Shown one piece after another: positions 49,179-57,465 of a DNA stretch of 64,000 nt. Source of the DNA: Streptomyces hyaluromycini (GTDB lineage: Bacteria; Actinomycetota; Actinomycetes; Streptomycetales; Streptomycetaceae); the NCBI RefSeq assembly GCF_002217755.1, contig NZ_BCFL01000033.1, positions 124,001 to 188,000 on the forward strand. Reading direction: 5' to 3'. Under the pieces are notes generated by a model that was not told the origin of the DNA, searched no databases, and worked only from the letters and a program-made list of their open reading frames with translations. The position numbers were made by a program, and so were the translations under genes. Each line of letters starts with the position of its first letter. Position 1 is the first letter of the stretch.

Positions 49179-49511
49179 GTGGCGGAGACGTCGGACACCA
49201 GAACCCCGGCGCAGATCGAGGCGGACATCAAGCGCCGCCGCGAGGTGCTGGCCGAGACGCTGGACGAGATCGGGGTGCGGGTGCATCCGAAGACCATCGT
49301 CGGCGACGCGAAGGCCAAGGTCGCGGCCAACGTCGATCACACGCTCGGGAGGGCCTACGTCCAGGTCAACCGGGTCGTGAGTGAGGTGCGGGCCCAGTTC
49401 GTGGACGAAGAGGGTGCGCCGCGCCTGGAGCGGGTGGTGCCGGTCGCCCTCGTCGCCGTGGGCGTGGTCGGGCTGCTGGTCTTCAGCGGGACCCGGCGGC
49501 GCAAGAGCTGA
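49179..49511 (+). CDS. DUF3618 family membrane protein
   Basis: 110 residues from GTG 49179, with CGGAGGG nine bases before it. The motif TRTPAQIEADIKRRREVLAE, then TLDEIGVRVHPKTIVGDAKA, is the DUF3618 signature. A C-terminal transmembrane segment (VPVALVAVGVVGLLVFSG) ends in RRRKS. Function unknown. It is transcribed away from bcp and is followed 24 bases later by a GroES-like gene. Confidence 0.87.
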   Translation: MAETSDTRTPAQIEADIKRRREVLAETLDEIGVRVHPKTIVGDAKAKVAANVDHTLGRAYVQVNRVVSEVRAQFVDEEGAPRLERVVPVALVAVGVVGLLVFSGTRRRKS

Positions 49512-49535
49512 TCAGAGGCAGGTAGGTTCAAAGGC

Positions 49536-49892
49536 GTGAGCGCCAAGAGAGACGAGCAGAGCAGCCAGCACGACAAGCTGCCGATCCGGATGCTGCACGA
49601 CCGGGTCCTGGTCAAGCAGGACACCGGGGAGGGCGAGCGGCGGTCGGGCGGGGGCATCCTGATTCCCGCCACGGCGGCGGTCGGGCGCCGGCTGGCCTGG
49701 GCCGAGGTGGTCGCGGTCGGGCAGAACGTGCGGACGGTGGAGCCCGGCGACCGGGTGCTGTACGACCCGGAGGACCGTGCCGAGGTCGAGGTGCGGGGGG
49801 TCGCGTACGTGCTGATGCGGGAGCGCGATCTGCACGCGGTGGCCGCCGACCGCTTCGAGGGCTCGGAGGACTCGACCGGCCTGTATCTGTGA
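49536..49892 (+). CDS. GroES-like co-chaperonin family protein
   Basis: 118 residues starting at GTG. The chaperonin-10 fold is seen in LPIRMLHDRVLVKQDTGEGE, RRSGGGILIPATAAVGRRLA, WAEVVAVGQNV and VEPGDRVLYDPEDRAEVEVR, ending VLMRERDLHAV. It is longer than canonical GroES and the mobile loop differs, so it is a paralogue rather than the groESL-operon protein; no groEL is adjacent. Confidence 0.88.
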   Translation: MSAKRDEQSSQHDKLPIRMLHDRVLVKQDTGEGERRSGGGILIPATAAVGRRLAWAEVVAVGQNVRTVEPGDRVLYDPEDRAEVEVRGVAYVLMRERDLHAVAADRFEGSEDSTGLYL

Positions 49893-49904
49893 TTCAGAGG
49901 GCAG

Positions 49905-49938
49905 AAGGGGCCTGGTGGCTGTGGTCACCAGGCCCCTT
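49905..49938 (+). terminator. intrinsic terminator of the GroES-like gene
   Basis: AAGGGGCCTGGTG at 49905-49917 pairs perfectly with CACCAGGCCCCTT at 49926-49938, followed by TGTCTTTTCTTT. Confidence 0.95.
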
Positions 49939-49970
49939 TGTCTTTTCTTTGCTGTGTTCGAAGGAGTCAG

Positions 49971-50016
49971 CCCGACGAGACGCGCCGTACCGGGACCGTG
50001 AAGGCAAAGACGACGC
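49971..50016 (+). ncRNA. guanidine-III type riboswitch
   Basis: CCCGACGAGACGCGCCGTAC, then CGGGACCGTGAAGGCAAAGA and CGACGC, closely follows the structurally known Thermobifida guanidine-III riboswitch (CCGGACGAGG..GCGCCGUACCCGG..GGACAAGACGGCGC, recalled). CCCG at 49971 pairs with CGGG at 50001, a compensated change from CCGG/CCGG. GCGCCGT at 49982-49988 forms the pseudoknot with ACGACGC, with one C-A mismatch. It lies 50 bases upstream of an SMR exporter of the guanidine (Gdx) type, the usual target. Downstream AGACGTCT adjoins the CGGAGG ribosome site and may be the expression platform. Confidence 0.82.
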
Positions 50017-50065
50017 ACCCCCGTTGTCAGCGATACGTCAGCGAGACGTCTCGGAGGTGTCTGTC

Positions 50066-50416
50066 ATGGCCTGGGTTCTGCTTGCCGTCGCCGGTCTTCT
50101 TGAGGTCGGCTGGTCGGTCGGCATGCTGTGCTTATTGGGGGACACCCCCAAACCCCCGTACACCGACGGGTTCACCCGGCCCGTGCCCAGTCTGCTCACC
50201 GGCGGCGGGATCGTCGCCAGCATGCTGTTGCTGTCGTACGCCGCGAGGACGCTCCCCATCGGTACCGCCTACGGCGTGTGGGTGGGGATCGGGGCGGCCG
50301 AGGCGGCGGTGTTCGGGATGGTGGTGCTCGGGGAGCCGGCCACCGCCGCCCGGATCTTCTTCGTGTGCCTGCTGCTGGTCGCCGTGGTCGGGCTCAAGGC
50401 GACCAGCGGTCACTGA
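50066..50416 (+). CDS. sugE: SMR family guanidinium exporter with an in-frame repeat insertion
   Basis: 116 residues. AWVLLAVAGLLEVGWSVGM with the membrane-embedded Glu is TM1 of SugE/Gdx; then LLTGGGIVASMLLLSYAART, LPIGTAYGVWVGIGAAEAAV and IFFVCLLLVAVVGLKATSG are TM2-TM4. Where homologues read VGLKYTDGF, this protein has LCLLGDTPKPP before YTDGFTR: about ten extra residues in the TM1-TM2 loop, encoded by a dispersed DNA repeat at 50136-50158. The extra segment brings a TTA codon (50132-50134), rare in Streptomyces and dependent on bldA. A guanidine-III riboswitch precedes it. Its stop overlaps the convergent PBP gene by seven bases. Confidence 0.92.
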   Translation: MAWVLLAVAGLLEVGWSVGMLCLLGDTPKPPYTDGFTRPVPSLLTGGGIVASMLLLSYAARTLPIGTAYGVWVGIGAAEAAVFGMVVLGEPATAARIFFVCLLLVAVVGLKATSGH

Positions 50417-53256
50417 ACGAACCCGAACCCGCCTCCGTCGCCCGCTGTGGTGCCGGTAGTGGTGCCGGTATCGGTGCCCGCGGTCGTCGTACCGGTACTG
50501 GTGCCGTCGGTCGTGGTCCCGGTCGAGGTGCCGGAGTCGGTGCCCGAGGTCGTCGTACCGGACGTGGTCGTTCCCGAGGTTGTCGTACCGGAGTCGGTGC
50601 CCGCGGTCGTCGTACCGGACGTGGTGGTGCCGGCGGTGGTGGAGCCGTCCGTCGTGCCGCCGTCGGTGGTGCCGGCGGTGGTGGTGCCGTCCGTGCCGCC
50701 GTTGTTCTGGCCCTGGTCGGTGGTGCCGCCGTTGTCCTGGCCGCCGGTGCCCGGGGTGGCCGGGGCCTGGGTGCCCGGGGCCACGGTCTCGGCGCCGGCC
50801 TGGAGGTCCAGGTCGAAGTCGGAGGCCGTGGTGCCCTTCAGGGCGTCCTTGGTGTACTGCGCCCAGATCTCGGTCGGGGCCCCGCCGCCGTTGATGCGGG
50901 CGAGGCCGAGTGCGCCGTACAGCGACTTGTGCGCGGCGGTGACCGGGTCCTGGCCCATCACGGAGACGACGGTGGCGAGGTCGGGGGTGTAGCCCGCGAA
51001 CCAGGCCGCGGTGTCCTCTTCCGCGGTACCGGTCTTGCCGGCCGCCGGACGGCCCGCGGCCTGGGCGGCGGTGGCGGTGCCGTTGTCGACCACGCTCTGC
51101 AGGATGGAGGTGGTGGTGTCGGCGGCCTGCCGGCTGACGGCCTGCTTGGTCGCCGACTTCGGCAGCCTGATCTCCTGCGTGCCGTCCCGGGTGATCTTGT
51201 CGACCATCGTGTACGTGCCGTGCTTGCCGTGGTTGGCGAGCGTGGCGTACGCCTCCGCCATGTCCAGGACGCTGGCGGTCGCGGTGCCGAGGGCGATGGA
51301 CGGGTACGGCTGGAGGTCCTTGGTGTCGGCGGGGATGCCCAGGTCGACGGCGGTCTGCTTGACCTTGGACGGGCCGACGTCGACGGCCATCTGCGCGTAC
51401 ACCGAGTTCACGGAGAGGTCGGTGGCCTTGCGGACGGTGATCTGGCCGTACGACTTCTCGTCCTCGTTCTCCGGTGCGTAGGCGCCGCCGGACCAGCCCT
51501 GGACGGTGCGCTTGTTGGTGCCGTCGTAGTAGGTGTTCGGGGTGATGGTCTGGCCGGACTGGGTGGTGGAGCCGTTGTCGACGGCGGAGGCGAAGACGAA
51601 GGGCTTGAAGGTGGAGCCCACCTGGAAGTCGCCGCGGGTCGCGCCGTTGGTGTACTGCTTCACGTAGTCGATGCCGCCGTACATGGCGACGACCTTGCCG
51701 GTCTTCGGGTCGACGGAGGCACCGCCGGCCCGCACGTAGTTGTCGACCTTGTTGTTCTTCTTGTCCAGCTGGGAGATCAGCTTGTCGTCGACCGCCTTCA
51801 CGAAGGCGTTCTGCCTGGACTTCTGCAGGGTCGTCGTGATGCGGTAGCCGCCGGCCTCCAGGGCGTCCGAGTCGACGATCTTGTTCTTGATCAGGTAGTC
51901 GTTGACCGCGTTGACGATGTAGCCGCGCTGTCCGGACATGCCGGTGGAGACGGTCTGCTCCTTGGGCATCGGGAACTTCATGCCGGCCCGCTTCGACTCG
52001 GTGAGCCAGCCCTTCTTGACCATGCCGTCGAGGACGTAGTTCCAGCGGGCGACGGCCGCGGCCTTGTTCTCGGGGTGGGCGACGACGTCGTACTCGCTCG
52101 GTGCGTTGACGAGCGCGGCGAGGTAGGCGGCGCGGGCCGGGTCGAGGTCGGTGGCGTCCATGCCGTAGTAGGCCTGGGCGGCTGCCTGGATGCCGTAGGC
52201 GTTGCGGCCGAAGTAGCTGGTGTTGAGGTAGCCCTCCAGGATCTGGGCCTTGGACTCGCTGCGGTCCAGCTTGATCGCGACGAACACCTCCTTCACCTTG
52301 CGGGTGACGGTCTGCTCCTGCGCGAGGTAGTAGTTCTTCACGTACTGCTGGGTGATCGTCGAGCCGGACTGCGTGCCCTTGCCGGTCGCGGTGTTCCAGG
52401 CGGCGCGCAGCATCGCCTTGGGGTCGACGGCGGACTCGGTGTAGAAGTCGCGGTCCTCGGCGGCGAGCACGGCGTGCTGGGCGTCCACGGAGACCTGGGC
52501 GAGGGTCACGTTCTCCCGGTTGACCTCGCCGTCGCGGGCGAGCTGGGAGCCGTCGGCGAACAGGTAGACGTTGGACTGTTTGGTGGCGAACGCGTTGGCC
52601 GCCGGGATCTTCACCATCGAGTAGCCGAGGAAGAACAGGCCGATCAGCAGCAGTACCCCGATCACGAAGGTGCCGAGCACCATCCGCCAGGTCGGGATGA
52701 TCCGCCGCCATCCGGTCCGCTTGGGCCGCTTCATCTTCTTCTCGCCCCCGTTCGTCGGCACGTCGACCGCGGGCGGTTCCGCCCCGGGCGCCGGGACCGC
52801 CGGGACCGCGGTCACCGCGGTGGGTGCCGCGGGCGCTGCCGCCTTCGGCACCCTGACCGCCGCGAGCTGCCGCGTCTGCGTGTCCTGCCCGTCCTGCCGG
52901 TCCTGTCCGTCCCGCCTGGCCTGTGCGTCCTGCCTGTCCCGGGCCGCCGCCGGCGGTCGCGCCTTCGGCGCCGTGACCGCGGCGAGCTGCCGCGTCTCGG
53001 TGTCCTCGGCCGCCGCCCGCGGCGGTGCGACCGTCTTGTCGCCCGGTCTGGCGCCCGCCGGTGGCTGCTCCGTCCTCGCCTGCTCGGCCGCCGCCGGCGG
53101 CTCCGTCGTCCTCTCCTCGGCCGCCGCGGGCGGCTCCGGCTGCTTCGCCTCGGCCACCGGCTGCGGTGGGGTCGGCTTCTCCTCGGCCGCAGCCGGCGGC
53201 TCCGTCGGGCCTCCGCCGCCCTGGTTCGGCTGTTGCGGCTGCGGCTCGTCGCTCAT
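50410..53256 (-). CDS. class A penicillin-binding protein (bifunctional transglycosylase/transpeptidase)
   Basis: 948 residues. A Pro/Ala/Glu-rich cytoplasmic region of about 180 residues precedes one TM helix (VLGTFVIGVLLLIGLFFLGY). The GT51 domain has AVLAAEDRDFYTESAVDPKA (catalytic Glu), GGSTITQQYVKNYYL-type motif and RKVKEVFVAIKLDRSESKAQ. The transpeptidase has STFKPF (SxxK), SVN and KTGTA. The last 110 residues are Thr/Gly/Ser repeats (GTTTSGTTTAGTDSG), probably a wall-spanning tail. Polymerises and crosslinks peptidoglycan. ATG 53256 has AGGAG before it; an upstream ATG at 53290 is possible. Confidence 0.94.
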   Translation of the reverse strand: MSDEPQPQQPNQGGGGPTEPPAAAEEKPTPPQPVAEAKQPEPPAAAEERTTEPPAAAEQARTEQPPAGARPGDKTVAPPRAAAEDTETRQLAAVTAPKARPPAAARDRQDAQARRDGQDRQDGQDTQTRQLAAVRVPKAAAPAAPTAVTAVPAVPAPGAEPPAVDVPTNGGEKKMKRPKRTGWRRIIPTWRMVLGTFVIGVLLLIGLFFLGYSMVKIPAANAFATKQSNVYLFADGSQLARDGEVNRENVTLAQVSVDAQHAVLAAEDRDFYTESAVDPKAMLRAAWNTATGKGTQSGSTITQQYVKNYYLAQEQTVTRKVKEVFVAIKLDRSESKAQILEGYLNTSYFGRNAYGIQAAAQAYYGMDATDLDPARAAYLAALVNAPSEYDVVAHPENKAAAVARWNYVLDGMVKKGWLTESKRAGMKFPMPKEQTVSTGMSGQRGYIVNAVNDYLIKNKIVDSDALEAGGYRITTTLQKSRQNAFVKAVDDKLISQLDKKNNKVDNYVRAGGASVDPKTGKVVAMYGGIDYVKQYTNGATRGDFQVGSTFKPFVFASAVDNGSTTQSGQTITPNTYYDGTNKRTVQGWSGGAYAPENEDEKSYGQITVRKATDLSVNSVYAQMAVDVGPSKVKQTAVDLGIPADTKDLQPYPSIALGTATASVLDMAEAYATLANHGKHGTYTMVDKITRDGTQEIRLPKSATKQAVSRQAADTTTSILQSVVDNGTATAAQAAGRPAAGKTGTAEEDTAAWFAGYTPDLATVVSVMGQDPVTAAHKSLYGALGLARINGGGAPTEIWAQYTKDALKGTTASDFDLDLQAGAETVAPGTQAPATPGTGGQDNGGTTDQGQNNGGTDGTTTAGTTDGGTTDGSTTAGTTTSGTTTAGTDSGTTTSGTTTSGTTTSGTDSGTSTGTTTDGTSTGTTTAGTDTGTTTGTTAGDGGGFGFVQ

Positions 53257-53462
53257 GTCGTGCACGGACTCCTGTTTCGCGTCGTACATTCGTTCCCGTA
53301 CGACCTCGTACGCTTCTGCGCCCCCTGATGAAGACTCTCGCACCGTGCGTTCCGTTCCCGGATTCCGGCACGCTTCGGTCACGGAAATTGCGTGGCCTGC
53401 GATGTCGTCGGCGCAGTAGGCTCCTGCGCTTCGGTGTCGGGCGGTCCGGGAGGTCGGTTGGC

Positions 53463-54263
53463 GTGGGCGCGGGACGGTTGTACACGGCCGTCGCGGCGGG
53501 GGGTTTCCGACGGTACGCGACGTATCGGGCGGCCACCGCCGCCGGGGTGTTCACCAACACGGCCTTCGGAATCATCCTCGTCTACACGTACTTGGCGCTG
53601 TGGGACGAGAAACCGCACCTCGGAGGCTATGACCAGGCACAGGCGGTGACCTATGTGTGGCTCGGACAGTGCCTGTACGCGACCCTCGCGATCCAGGGCG
53701 GGGGCGTGGAAAAAGACCTGATGGAGCGTATCCGCACGGGCGCGATCGCGATTGACCTGTACCGTCCGGCCGATCTCCAACTGTGGTGGTTGGCGACCGA
53801 TTTGGGTCGCTCGCTGTTCCAGATGCTGGGGCGGGGCGTGATTCCCTTCCTCGTCGGCGCGGTGTTCTTCCCGATGGCGCTGCCCGCGGACGCCGGTACC
53901 TGGGCCGCCTTCCTGGTCGCGCTGTTCCTCGCGATGCTCGTCAGCTTCGGCATCCGCTACCTGGTCGCGCTGAGCGTGTTCTGGCTGCTGGACGGCATGG
54001 GCGTCAACCAGGTGCTGATGGTCACGGGGATCTTCTTCTCGGGCATGACCCTGCCGCTGAACGTCTTCCCGGGCGCCTTCGGCGAGGTCGTCCGCGTCCT
54101 GCCGTGGGCGGCGCAGCTCCAGATGCCGGCGGACGTGCTGATGGGGGAGACCGGTGTGGCGGGGGCGTTCGCCTTCCAGGCCGCGTGGGCGGTGGCGCTG
54201 CTGGCGGCGGGGCGGCTGCTGCAGTCGGCGGCGACGCGACGGGTGGTGGTGCAGGGTGGGTGA
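53463..54263 (+). CDS. ABC-2 type transporter permease
   Basis: 266 residues from GTG 53463 (GGGAGG ahead). Six hydrophobic segments; RYATYRAATAAGVFTNTAFG is the typical first TM entry of the ABC-2/DUF990 permeases, followed by YVWLGQCLYATLAIQGGGVE and RIRTGAIAIDLYRPADLQLW. The last motif is found in the actinobacterial antibiotic-type ABC exporters with paired permeases. It overlaps the next permease by 8 bases. Substrate unknown. Confidence 0.88.
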   Translation: MGAGRLYTAVAAGGFRRYATYRAATAAGVFTNTAFGIILVYTYLALWDEKPHLGGYDQAQAVTYVWLGQCLYATLAIQGGGVEKDLMERIRTGAIAIDLYRPADLQLWWLATDLGRSLFQMLGRGVIPFLVGAVFFPMALPADAGTWAAFLVALFLAMLVSFGIRYLVALSVFWLLDGMGVNQVLMVTGIFFSGMTLPLNVFPGAFGEVVRVLPWAAQLQMPADVLMGETGVAGAFAFQAAWAVALLAAGRLLQSAATRRVVVQGG

Positions 54264-55071
54264 GCGTGTCCGGGACGCCCTTCGCGCGTACCTGCTGATC
54301 GCCGGGATGTGGATCCGTTCCACGATGATCTACCGGACCTCCTTCGCCGTCACGATGGCCGGGAACCTGCTGGTGACCGGGCTGGACTTCGCCACGATCC
54401 TGCTGATGTTCTCGCGGGTCGACTCGCTCGGCGGCTGGTCGCTGCCCGAGGTCGCCTTCCTGTACGGCCTGTCGGCGACCTCGTTCGGCGTCGCCGACCT
54501 GGTGCTGGGCTCGATGGACGTGCTGGGCACCCGGATCCGCGACGGCTCCTTCGACACGCTGCTGGTCCGGCCGGCCTCGGTGCTCGCCCAGATCGGCGCG
54601 GACCACTTCGCGCTGCGCCGCCTGGGCCGGATCACCCAGGGCGCGGTGGTGCTGGGCTGGGCGCTGGCCTTCGCCGGCATCGACTGGACGCCGGCGAAGG
54701 TGCTGCTGGTCCCGCTGATGCTGGCCGCCGGCGCGGCGATCTTCTGCGCGCTGTTCGTGGCGGGCGCGGCCTTCCAGTTCCTGGCGCAGGACGCGGCGGA
54801 GGTGCAGAACGCGTTCACGTACGGCGGTACGACGCTGCTCCAGTACCCGCCGACGGTGTTCGGGAAGGACTTCGTGCGCGGGGTCACGTTCCTGCTGCCG
54901 CTGGGCTTCGTCAACTGGGTGCCGGCGGCGTACGTGCTGGGGCGGCCGTATCCGCTGCGGCTGCCGGTGTGGACGGTGTGGGCGCCGCCGCTGGTGGCGG
55001 CGGTGTGCTGCGCGCTGGCGGGGCTGGCATGGCGGGCGGGCCTCAGGGCGTATCGAAGTACAGGGAGTTGA
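54256..55071 (+). CDS. ABC-2 type transporter permease (second subunit)
   Basis: 271 residues from GTG 54256, overlapping the upstream stop. TMIYRTSFAVTMAGNLLVTG, then LYGLSATSFGVADLVLGSMD and RIRDGSFDTLLVRPASVLAQ parallel the first permease, so the transporter core is a heterodimer. Six membrane segments. The stop is 2 bases before the ATPase start, so the three genes form one operon. Confidence 0.88.
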   Translation: MGERVRDALRAYLLIAGMWIRSTMIYRTSFAVTMAGNLLVTGLDFATILLMFSRVDSLGGWSLPEVAFLYGLSATSFGVADLVLGSMDVLGTRIRDGSFDTLLVRPASVLAQIGADHFALRRLGRITQGAVVLGWALAFAGIDWTPAKVLLVPLMLAAGAAIFCALFVAGAAFQFLAQDAAEVQNAFTYGGTTLLQYPPTVFGKDFVRGVTFLLPLGFVNWVPAAYVLGRPYPLRLPVWTVWAPPLVAAVCCALAGLAWRAGLRAYRSTGS

Positions 55072-55073
55072 GC

Positions 55074-56063
55074 ATGTTCATCGAGGTCGACGGGGTGGAG
55101 AAGGTCTTCGAGGTCCGGAAGAAGACCGGGTTCCTGAAACGGGAACGACGGCAGGTACGGGCGGTCGACTCGCTCTCCTTCACGGTGGCGCGCGGCGAGA
55201 TGGTCGGCTACATCGGCCCGAACGGCGCCGGGAAGTCGACCACGATCAAGATGCTCACGGGCATCCTGACCCCGAGCGGCGGCCGGCTCCGGGTGGCCGG
55301 CATCGACCCGTCCCGCGAGCGCATGCGGCTGGCCCACCGCATCGGCGTGGTCTTCGGCCAGCGCACGACGCTGTGGTGGGACCTTCCCCTGATCGACTCC
55401 TACCGTCTGATGCACCGCATGTACCGCATCCCGGACGCCCGTTACGCCGAGAACCTGGACCGCCTGGTCGAACTGCTCTCCCTGGAAAGCCTCCTGGACG
55501 TCCCGGTACGACAGCTCTCCCTCGGCCAGCGGATGCGCGGCGACATCGTGGCGGCGCTCCTGCACGACCCGGACGTCCTCTATCTCGACGAGCCGACGAT
55601 CGGCCTGGACGTCATCTCCAAGGCCAAGGTCCGCGACTTCCTCCGCGAACTGAACACCGAACGCGGCACCACGGTCCTGCTGACCACCCATGACCTCCAG
55701 GACATCGAGCAGTTGTGCTCGCGGGTGATGGTCATCGACCACGGGCGGCTGATGTACGACGGTCCGCTCGCGGGCCTGCACGAGGCGGGGGAGAGCGAGC
55801 GGACCCTCGTGGTCGACCTGGAGCGGGAGCTCCCGCCGATCGACGCGGGTCCGGCGGCGCGGGTGGTGAAGGTGGAGGGGCCGAGGCAGTGGCTGGCGTT
55901 CCCGGCGTCGGAGTCGGCGGCGCCGCTGGTGGCGCGGATCGCGGCGGAGTACCCGCTGGCCGACCTGTCGGTCCGTGAGCCGGACATCGAGGCGGTGATC
56001 GCGAAGATGCTGCGTTCCCTGGGGGACACCCCCAAACCCCCGCCGGACCGGGCCACCGCATAG
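55074..56063 (+). CDS. ABC transporter ATP-binding protein
   Basis: 329 residues. Walker A GPNGAGKSTT, Q-loop GVVFGQRTTLWWDLP, signature LSLGQRMRGD, Walker B DVLYLDEPTIGLDV and H-loop TTHDLQD are all present. Long C-terminal extension of about 90 residues after the nucleotide-binding domain, ending LGDTPKPPPDRATA; this end is encoded by the dispersed repeat at 56020-56042 that also sits in sugE. Energises the two permeases upstream. The signature is LSLGQ rather than LSGGQ, as in other natA-like exporters of this type. Confidence 0.94.
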   Translation: MFIEVDGVEKVFEVRKKTGFLKRERRQVRAVDSLSFTVARGEMVGYIGPNGAGKSTTIKMLTGILTPSGGRLRVAGIDPSRERMRLAHRIGVVFGQRTTLWWDLPLIDSYRLMHRMYRIPDARYAENLDRLVELLSLESLLDVPVRQLSLGQRMRGDIVAALLHDPDVLYLDEPTIGLDVISKAKVRDFLRELNTERGTTVLLTTHDLQDIEQLCSRVMVIDHGRLMYDGPLAGLHEAGESERTLVVDLERELPPIDAGPAARVVKVEGPRQWLAFPASESAAPLVARIAAEYPLADLSVREPDIEAVIAKMLRSLGDTPKPPPDRATA

Positions 56064-56096
56064 TCCCCGGCGCCGCAAACTCGTAGTCTGCTCCGT

Positions 56097-56870
56097 ATGA
56101 CCGACGATGCCCCGGAGTTGCGCGCCTCCGACGCCGATCGTGAACGAGTCACCGAGATCCTCCGGGACGCCCTCGCGGAGGGGCGCCTCGACATGGAGGA
56201 GTTCGAGGAGCGGCTGGAGGCGACGTACAAGGCCCGTACGTACGGCGAGCTGACGCCGATCACCAGAGACCTGCCCGCGGCGGGCGCGTCGCCGGTGGTG
56301 TCGCTCAGCAAACCCCCTGCGCCGAGCGGGAGTTGGGGAGGCCGGATCGTCGGCGGCGAGGGCTCGTCCTCCTGGGCGGTGGCCGTGATGTCCGGATTCC
56401 AGCGCAAGGGCCGCTGGACGGTGCCCAGGCGCTTCGACTCCTTCGCGTTCTGGGGCGGCGGCGAGATCGACCTGCGCGAGGCGAACTTCGCGGACGGCGA
56501 GGTCGTGATCAACTGCATCGCGATCATGGGCGGGATCAGCGTCATCGTGCCGCCGGGCGTCGAGGTGGTGATGCGGGGCATCGGCATCATGGGCGGCTTC
56601 GACGAACGCGAGCACGACATGTCGCCGGACCCGGGTGCGCCGAGGGTGGTCGTGACGGGGTTCGCGTTCTGGGGCGGGGTCGAGGTGGCCCACAAGGTGA
56701 CGAAGGCGGAACGCCAGCGGCTCAAGGAGGAACGCCGCCAGCAGAGCCTGGACCGCAGGTCGGCCCGCCACGAACTCCACGAGGCCCGCCACGAGTGGCA
56801 CCAGCAGCGCCGCGAACACCGCGAGGAACGCCGCGAGGACCGAGACCGCCGGAGGCCCGGCGACCACTGA
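56097..56870 (+). CDS. DUF1707 domain protein with LiaF-like C-terminal domain
   Basis: 257 residues. LRASDADRERVTEILRDALA, then EGRLDMEEFEERLEATYKA is DUF1707, an actinobacterial SHOCT-like module. The middle part (SFAFWGGGEIDLREANFADG, VVINCIAIMGGISVIVPPGV, then VVMRGIGIMGGF) matches the beta-helix-like DUF2154/LiaF C domain of envelope-stress sensors. The C-terminal 55 residues are a highly charged Arg/Glu/His-rich coil. No TM segment. Role in envelope stress is inference. Confidence 0.86.
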   Translation: MTDDAPELRASDADRERVTEILRDALAEGRLDMEEFEERLEATYKARTYGELTPITRDLPAAGASPVVSLSKPPAPSGSWGGRIVGGEGSSSWAVAVMSGFQRKGRWTVPRRFDSFAFWGGGEIDLREANFADGEVVINCIAIMGGISVIVPPGVEVVMRGIGIMGGFDEREHDMSPDPGAPRVVVTGFAFWGGVEVAHKVTKAERQRLKEERRQQSLDRRSARHELHEARHEWHQQRREHREERREDRDRRRPGDH

Positions 56871-56899
56871 GGGCGCGCGGCCGGAGGTACGGCCACTGC

Positions 56900-57415
56900 T
56901 CAGGGGCGGCGGAGCAGCCAACCAAGGGGCGCGGGGCTCTAGCGATGTGCGGCTCCGCCGCGTGGGCGCGACCAGCCCCCACCGGCCCGCAGGTGCCCAC
57001 TGCCCGGTTCGGCACCGCCGAAATCCGCCGCGGTGGCTGATCGCCGTGGCGGCGGAGTGGGGAGAGCCGGTGGAGTGGGGAAGAGCGGCGGAGTGGGGAG
57101 AGCGGCGGGGCGTCTTGAGCACCGGCGGCGCAGCCGACCCAGGGGCGCGGGGAACTGCGCGACCAGCCCCCATCGGCCCGCAGGTGCCCACCGGCCGGTT
57201 CGGCACCGCCGAAATCCACCGTCGTGGCTGATCGCCGTCGCGGCGGGGTGGGGAGGAGCGGCGGGGTGGGGGAGCGGCGGAGTCCGGGGAGCCGAGGGTG
57301 TGGGGTCGGCAGGTGGGGTGGGGGAGCGGCGGAGTTTGGGGTGTCGAGGGTGTGGGGTCGGCAGGTGGGGTGGGAACTCTTCGTTCGTTCCGGGAGTAGG
57401 TCAGGTAGGGACAAT
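56900..57415 (-). repeat. repeat-filled gap: two dispersed repeat copies and a 52-bp tandem repeat
   Basis: Nothing coding is supported in 56871-57465. Copies of the main/side module start at 56918 (CCAACCAAGGGGCGCGGGGC, then GGCTCCGCCGCGTGGGCGCG) and 57127, each followed by the side module (CCACCGGCCCGCAGGTGCCC). At 57263 and 57315 GGGGTGGGGGAGCGGCGGAG begins a 52-bp near-perfect tandem repeat ending GTGTGGGGTCGGCAGGT. All copies point opposite to the flanking genes. Confidence 0.82.
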
Positions 57416-57465
57416 GGGTGCGGGATCATCGTGAGGGTGGTGCCGGCTGCGAACGGGTGGAGCAG

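Noticed and set aside
50410..53328. Long plus-strand and other minus-strand frames across the PBP gene
   Set aside because: High-GC shadow frames; the PBP frame alone has GT51 and transpeptidase motifs.
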